The notes beneath the pieces were generated by a model, which worked only from the letters and a program-made list of their open reading frames with translations, did not search any database and had not been told where the DNA came from. A stretch of DNA of 64,000 bases, taken from assembly GCF_001905825.1 (NCBI RefSeq), contig NZ_LIVV01000012.1, positions 134,668-198,667 on the forward strand, given 5' to 3'. Every line of letters begins with the position of its first letter. The first letter of the stretch is position 1. This DNA comes from Streptomyces sp. CB02009. GTDB lineage: Bacteria; Actinomycetota; Actinomycetes; Streptomycetales; Streptomycetaceae. The translations under genes and the position numbers were made by a program. Positions 60,175 through 64,000 of the stretch are shown here, piece by piece.

Positions 60175-62103
60175 GTGAAACTTCGCAGTATGAGACGCGC
60201 TACACGGCGTCTGGCTGTTCTAGCGGTGGCGTCTTCGTTGGCGCTGCTGGCCAGTCCGATTCAGGCGGCTCAGGCCGACGACCCGTCCGGCGAGTATGCC
60301 TACAACTATGAGTTCCCGCTGGGGACGGCCCCGCTCATGACGCCCGAGATGGTGATGGACGGTGCGGCATGGTGGTGGATTCCGACATTCCCGTTCGATG
60401 AGCAGTGCGGCGTGACTGACAATAACAGTCAGGCCATGCCTCCGGTTGGCACAACGTGCGACCTCATCAACCTCGGCCTTTCCAATCCGACGTATGTCGC
60501 CGAGCGGAATGCGACGAACTTCAAGTTCGATACCAGGCCGGGGCACTTCGAAGGCGAAGGCCGCTTCATCCGGTTCAGCTTCCACCAGGACAGCATGTGG
60601 AACCTCTCCATGAAGGTGCATGGGTGGGGTGACTGGCATCCGCAGACCCAGGCTTCCATTGAGAGTGGTGTGATCGAGGCCTATTGGCACCATTATGCCG
60701 ATGTCCTCAAGGCGAAGATCGCCGACGGATCGCTGACAGGCCCGCCGGTGACCAACGAGCGGGAGCGGATCACGCGTCGCGCGTTGCAGTGTGCGGAGGG
60801 CGATGCGAACGAGGAAAACAACTGTTTCGAGCCCAAGGCGATGAGAGTCCTCGCGGGTGACGCAGGCGACAAGGGTGCCGTAGGCGACTCCGATCAGGCT
60901 CTGTCGGCAGCTTGCGCCGACGCCGACTACCTCGACCAGCCCGGCTACGCGCGTACTCGTGCTGAAGCAGATGCCCGGATTCGAAGCTGCATCAGCAACA
61001 TGAGGGCAAACTTCACCGGTGCTGTCACTCAGGCGGGCTCGCTCGTAAACGTGATGTATGACGTCAACGAGACGGCGGGAAACTGCTTTGACGTCAGGGA
61101 TGTTGACGCCCGGTGCAGGACACTGCGGCCGTTCGGTGTAGAGCTGCAGAGCATCCAGGACTTCTACCTGCGCAGCAACTACACGGATTCGGCAGAGGCG
61201 CCCTACACCGCGACTAACCCTCCGGGCCTGGGGCTGACTGCGCCCAGCTCTCTCCTGGACATGGTCAGCACCTCGACCCCGACCATCCCCAGCAACCTCA
61301 CTCTCGGGTGCGCGCCTAGCACCGCCAACAACGGGTGCGACAGTCGGATCAAGGTTTCTGATCTGAGCAAGGACCACGGCGAGATCGCTCTGCCGCCCAG
61401 CACGTGGACCGGCTACGCCCGTAGTGCACGCGGCCAGATGAAGCCTGCAGGGGCATCGAAGACCAACTTCCAGACTGCTGTCGATGCCGCGGTCGCAGAG
61501 ACCAAGCGCCAGTGGGGCGACTTCAAGGCCGCACTCAGGACCAAGTACGGCGACAGGCGCGGCCGGCACATCGCCTGCGCGCTCACGCACGACAATTTGG
61601 ACAAGTGCGAGCCCGGCCCTGCCAACATGGGGGTCATGCTCGAGGACCCCGAGACCGGAAACACTGCTCCGATCGGCTGGGTCAACTGGTTCAACCCCAA
61701 TCAGGTGGGCGGGCCAGTCCTGGACAACAGCATGTGGTCCATCATGGGCCTGGCCAACGACGCCGCGTACGCCCACCACCCGGATCCGTATGACCGACAG
61801 CCCTTCCACGTCATCTGGTACGCCCATGCTGACCCGGGTGCAGACTTCGACAGCGTGAAGAACAAGGTCAATAATATGACCACATACGGCGTCGGGCACA
61901 GTAGCAGGAGCGGATGGTGGAGCGACAACTGGCAGGGCCAGAGCAATAATCAGTCGCAGTACGGCCCGATTTTCAGCAACGGTCACTCTAACAATATTCG
62001 GTGCGCTCCAGGTGGCAGTGACAACGCTCCTGTGCCGACCGCCGAAGCAGGGCAGGGCGTCTTCAAGAAGTCCTTCATCTGCCAGATGGGCAGCAGCCAG
62101 TAG
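60175..62103 (+). CDS. Large secreted protein with a QDFY..SN (Het-C/phospholipase-like) motif
   Basis: 642 residues from the GTG at 60175. Signal peptide at 1-34 (LAVLAVASSLALLASPIQAA). The mature protein is rich in Trp, Asn and Cys, with a helical middle region (YWHHYADVLKAKIADGSLTG) and ELQSIQDFYLRSNYTD at about 323-338. This motif resembles the metal-site segment QDFYxHSNW of Het-C and zinc-dependent phospholipase-C-like proteins. An earlier SFHQDSMWNLSMKVHGWGDW and a later YAHHPDPYDRQPFHVIWYAH could supply other ligands. Proteins annotated CinY may be related; I cannot verify that. Extracellular lipid or glycolipid hydrolysis is possible, not shown. A terminator follows. Confidence 0.7.
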   Translation: MKLRSMRRATRRLAVLAVASSLALLASPIQAAQADDPSGEYAYNYEFPLGTAPLMTPEMVMDGAAWWWIPTFPFDEQCGVTDNNSQAMPPVGTTCDLINLGLSNPTYVAERNATNFKFDTRPGHFEGEGRFIRFSFHQDSMWNLSMKVHGWGDWHPQTQASIESGVIEAYWHHYADVLKAKIADGSLTGPPVTNERERITRRALQCAEGDANEENNCFEPKAMRVLAGDAGDKGAVGDSDQALSAACADADYLDQPGYARTRAEADARIRSCISNMRANFTGAVTQAGSLVNVMYDVNETAGNCFDVRDVDARCRTLRPFGVELQSIQDFYLRSNYTDSAEAPYTATNPPGLGLTAPSSLLDMVSTSTPTIPSNLTLGCAPSTANNGCDSRIKVSDLSKDHGEIALPPSTWTGYARSARGQMKPAGASKTNFQTAVDAAVAETKRQWGDFKAALRTKYGDRRGRHIACALTHDNLDKCEPGPANMGVMLEDPETGNTAPIGWVNWFNPNQVGGPVLDNSMWSIMGLANDAAYAHHPDPYDRQPFHVIWYAHADPGADFDSVKNKVNNMTTYGVGHSSRSGWWSDNWQGQSNNQSQYGPIFSNGHSNNIRCAPGGSDNAPVPTAEAGQGVFKKSFICQMGSSQ

Positions 62104-62165
62104 CGCTCGATCCTAGATTCTAGAGTTTGAGTTCGATCGGTAGCGGTCGGCTCCTGACTCCAGCC

Positions 62166-62198
62166 CGCGAGCCCCGGACCAGTCGTCCGGGGCTCGCG
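62166..62198 (+). terminator. Terminator of the secreted-protein gene
   Basis: A 14-base perfect stem (CGCGAGCCCCGGAC at 62166-62179, complement at 62185-62198) with loop CAGTC, about 60 bases after the stop, followed by ACGTTTATG. Confidence 0.88.
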
Positions 62199-62432
62199 AC
62201 GTTTATGATGACCAGACAGTGAGGCTTTGTCGCTGAGGGGGTGGGGGGTCGGGGTGTGGGTGGGTTGTTGAGCTGGGGTATTGCAGATTTGTGTGAGAGC
62301 GGTTTTGTGGTGTCAAAGGCGGTTTGGCTTGGGGTTGTTGCGGGTTGGTTGGGAGATTGTCTGGGTGTTGTAGGCGGTGTCGGGATCTAAAGGGCCGAGG
62401 CGCCATTTCGTGATTTCAGCTGTCTGTGCAGC
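62199..62432. mobile_element. Probable right end of a Tn7-like transposon
   Basis: A strongly G/T-skewed stretch (plus strand) that begins directly after the terminator and continues the unusual G/T-rich composition of the transposon genes on its right. The exact end and flanking duplication cannot be fixed by eye. It contains no ORF of note. Confidence 0.45.
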
Positions 62433-63388
62433 TCAGTGGGGTTTTCGGCGGTTCGGGGTGCGGGTTTTGGGCTGGTGTGTGGTTTCGGCGTGGTGGTCGA
62501 GACGGATCGATTCCAGCGTTTGCTTGGTGATGCGTTCGGTGCCGTCGTGGATGGCGGTGATGGCGGCTTGGCGGATGAGTCGGGTGAGGCTTCCTATGCG
62601 GCTGGCGGTGCGTTGGTAGAGGTAGGTGGTGTGGCAGGCGAGGGCTCCGGGCTGGTGTCGTTCAAGGTTGATGGCGTTTTCGAGGTCGGTGATGGTGTCG
62701 GTGAAGGGGACGTTTGTTACCGAGTCGTGCGGGCAAGGGCCCCACTCGATGAGTGAGGCCCTGCCTGCGAGCTGCGCGCCGCGGACGCCGGAGAAGTGGG
62801 GGTATTCGTGACGTCGATGCCGGCATACACGAAGGTCGCTTGGATGCGTTCGGTGAGGTCTTTGATGAGGTCGGCGGTTTCGGCGCCGGTGGTGGTGCGG
62901 GGGTTGACGCGGTGGATTTCGTCGATGAGGACGAGGCGGACATCGAGCTGGTTGTAGGTGTGGCAGACGCTCTCGGTGATCTGGGTTTGCGTCATCCGGG
63001 CAGTGATCGGGATGCCGAGGTCGACACTCATGCCGAGGGGCTTGCACGCGGCGGCGAACGACTTCGACAGGCAGATGCTGCCGCGGTCGGTGATGAGCGT
63101 TTCCGGGATGACGGCTGGGCGCGCAGCGGCTCCTTGGAGGCGTTCGTCGAGGGTGAGCAGCCGCTGGTGGGGGAGTAGCGAGCTGTGGGCGAAGTAGAGG
63201 GCGTCGGGCCAGGTGGGCCGGGCCGGATGGGGGACGGCCATCTCCGCCAGGAGCAGCGCGGCGTTGACGGCCTGGGTGCTGGACGGGCACAGCACGGCGG
63301 CCAGGATGGCACGGGTGGCGACGTCGACGGCGATGTTGTGGTGGTGGTTGTGGGTTGACCGTTGACCTTTCAAGGCTGGAGGAACCAC
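62433..63388 (-). pseudogene. Fused TniA integrase / TniB ATPase relic of a Tn7-like transposon
   Basis: The minus-strand frame begins inside a DDE integrase core (IAVDVATRAILAAVLCPSST; PETLITDRGSICLSKSFAAA, then CKPLGMSV), then passes without a stop into the middle of an AAA ATPase (VRLVLIDEIHRVNPRTTTGA, Walker B; ATFVYAGIDVTNTP). The TniA C-terminus and TniB Walker A region are missing, so an internal deletion joined the two genes. Near 62810 a frame change follows; the next frame continues TniB with FSGVRGAQLAGRASLIEWGP, FTDTITDLENAINLERHQPG and ends at 62433. The integrase N-terminus is also lost. Not functional. Confidence 0.82.
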
Positions 63389-63421
63389 GGCGGGTTGGTG
63401 GGGTGGGGGGGGAAGGGAGGG

Positions 63422-63838
63422 TCAGTGCTGTCGGCCGCGTTGGGGGTTGTCGATGCGGGTGATTTTGTGGCTGGTCTCCAAAGCCTCACGAAGGCGAGCG
63501 TTGTCCTGGGCGAGGCGTTGGATGTGGGCTGCTGCGTAGTGGAGGTTGTCGGCCAGGGTCCGGTTGATCCGGCGGAGTTTGGCATTTCTGGCGATGAGGA
63601 TGTCGTAGGGACTCGGCCGTGCCATAAGGCCCGCTGTCGGGGACGGATGGTGGCGGCGGGCTGCGATTTCGTTGGCGAGTTGGGGGAAGTGGCGGCGGAA
63701 GGTGGTGTTGCTGAGGCCGAGTCTGGTGGCGAGGGCGAGGACGCTGGGGCGTTTGCCGCCTGTGTGGCAGTCGTTGAGGTACTGGTCCAGGGCTCGACGG
63801 GCATGGGTTTGGGTGGGGATGGCGGCGGGGCGGGTCAC
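63422..63838 (-). CDS. Small transposon-associated DNA-binding-like protein
   Basis: 138 residues from a GTG at 63838, overlapping the stop of the upstream gene (GTGA). The N-terminal half has a helix-turn-helix (PSVLALATRLGLSNTTFRRH followed by FPQLANEIA). The C-terminal half is a coiled coil (LRRINRTLADNLHYAAAHIQ followed by RLAQDNARLREALE). Such small proteins follow integrase genes in Streptomyces transposons of this type and probably assist transposition. Coding strand G/T skew equals that of the neighbouring transposon genes. Confidence 0.7.
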   Translation of the reverse strand: MTRPAAIPTQTHARRALDQYLNDCHTGGKRPSVLALATRLGLSNTTFRRHFPQLANEIAARRHHPSPTAGLMARPSPYDILIARNAKLRRINRTLADNLHYAAAHIQRLAQDNARLREALETSHKITRIDNPQRGRQH

Positions 63839-64000
63839 GCGTTCTCCGGTGGGGTGGTGTGGTTCCGTTTCAGGAATGCGGTGATCTCTTCGTGGCGGGC
63901 CTGTAGCTGGTGCTGCAGGAGCGGGGGCAGGGGTGGCCGGGAGGCGAGGCGTGGGTTGATGCGGTTGATCTCGCGTTGCCAGGCGGCATGTTTCCGGGGG
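63835..64000 (-). CDS. C-terminal end of an upstream transposon gene (5' part outside window)
   Basis: The last 54 codons of a minus-strand gene, ending with TGA at 63835-63837, overlap the next start. The sequence WQREINRINPRLASRPPLPP leads to LLQHQLQARHEEITAFLKRN. By position it is probably a recombinase/transposase of the same element, but the visible part has no catalytic motif. Confidence 0.55.
   Translation of the reverse strand, partial: PRKHAAWQREINRINPRLASRPPLPPLLQHQLQARHEEITAFLKRNHTTPPENA

Noticed and set aside
60220..61986. Minus-strand ORF of 588 codons
   Set aside because: Antisense to the secreted protein, which has a signal peptide and terminator.

Overview
The window is high-GC actinomycete DNA and reads as Streptomyces or a close relative. 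Supporting signs are two WhiB-family regulators, ECF sigma factors paired with membrane partners, a SpoIIE-type phosphatase relic, a resuscitation-promoting-factor-like enzyme, many GTG starts with 1-8 base gene overlaps, and two RiPP gene clusters. No rRNA or tRNA gene was recognised. The many broken genes and transposon relics suggest an accessory region such as a chromosome arm.

Layout. 1-7.2 kb: an SDR oxidoreductase (cut by the window edge), an ECF sigma factor gene with an in-frame stop plus its membrane partner, a decayed MFS transporter joined head-on to a PadR relic, a DUF6204-like ORF, a ClC-type channel, a SUKH gene with an in-frame stop and a double-GNAT protein. 7.3-15.9 kb: gluconokinase, an intact ECF sigma factor with a CU044_5270-type partner, two WhiB genes and small membrane or secreted proteins.

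16.4-26.2 kb is the most interesting block: a minus-strand lanthipeptide operon. Two 39-residue precursors that are too short for a normal gene call lie upstream of a lyase-kinase-cyclase synthetase whose cyclase keeps the zinc ligands (class IV-like). Then follow a prolyl-oligopeptidase-type protease, two half-size ABC exporters and a radical SAM enzyme. From the synthetase onward every junction is a 4-8 base overlap. A strong hairpin separates the precursors from the synthetase. A DUF2993 protein and a UbiA-type prenyltransferase lie beside the cluster.

28.9-32.2 kb: a large secreted subtilase. 32.4-43.3 kb: a disturbed region with frameshifted genes, an IS701-type transposase tail, an IS5-type element with recognisable inverted repeats, an anti-sigma-like ATPase, an Rpf/LysM/M23 cell-wall enzyme, a phosphatase relic and a TauE/SafE exporter divergent from an AraC regulator. 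43.9-52.9 kb: a DUF11 secreted protein, a FadR-type regulator, a Tat-exported phosphoesterase, a Ser/Thr kinase with a coupled membrane protein, and a frameshifted secreted HNH nuclease.

53.2-58.9 kb is a second RiPP locus: an ATP-grasp system (tgmA precursor, tgmB ligase, tgmC PIMT-like methyltransferase, all overlapping) with an XRE/TPR regulator, a GNAT enzyme and two accessory proteins. It is predicted to make a graspetide with an aspartimide. The window ends with a lone CRISPR-repeat-like sequence, a large secreted protein with a QDFY..SN motif, and the 3' part of a Tn7-like transposon whose TniA and TniB genes are fused by deletion.
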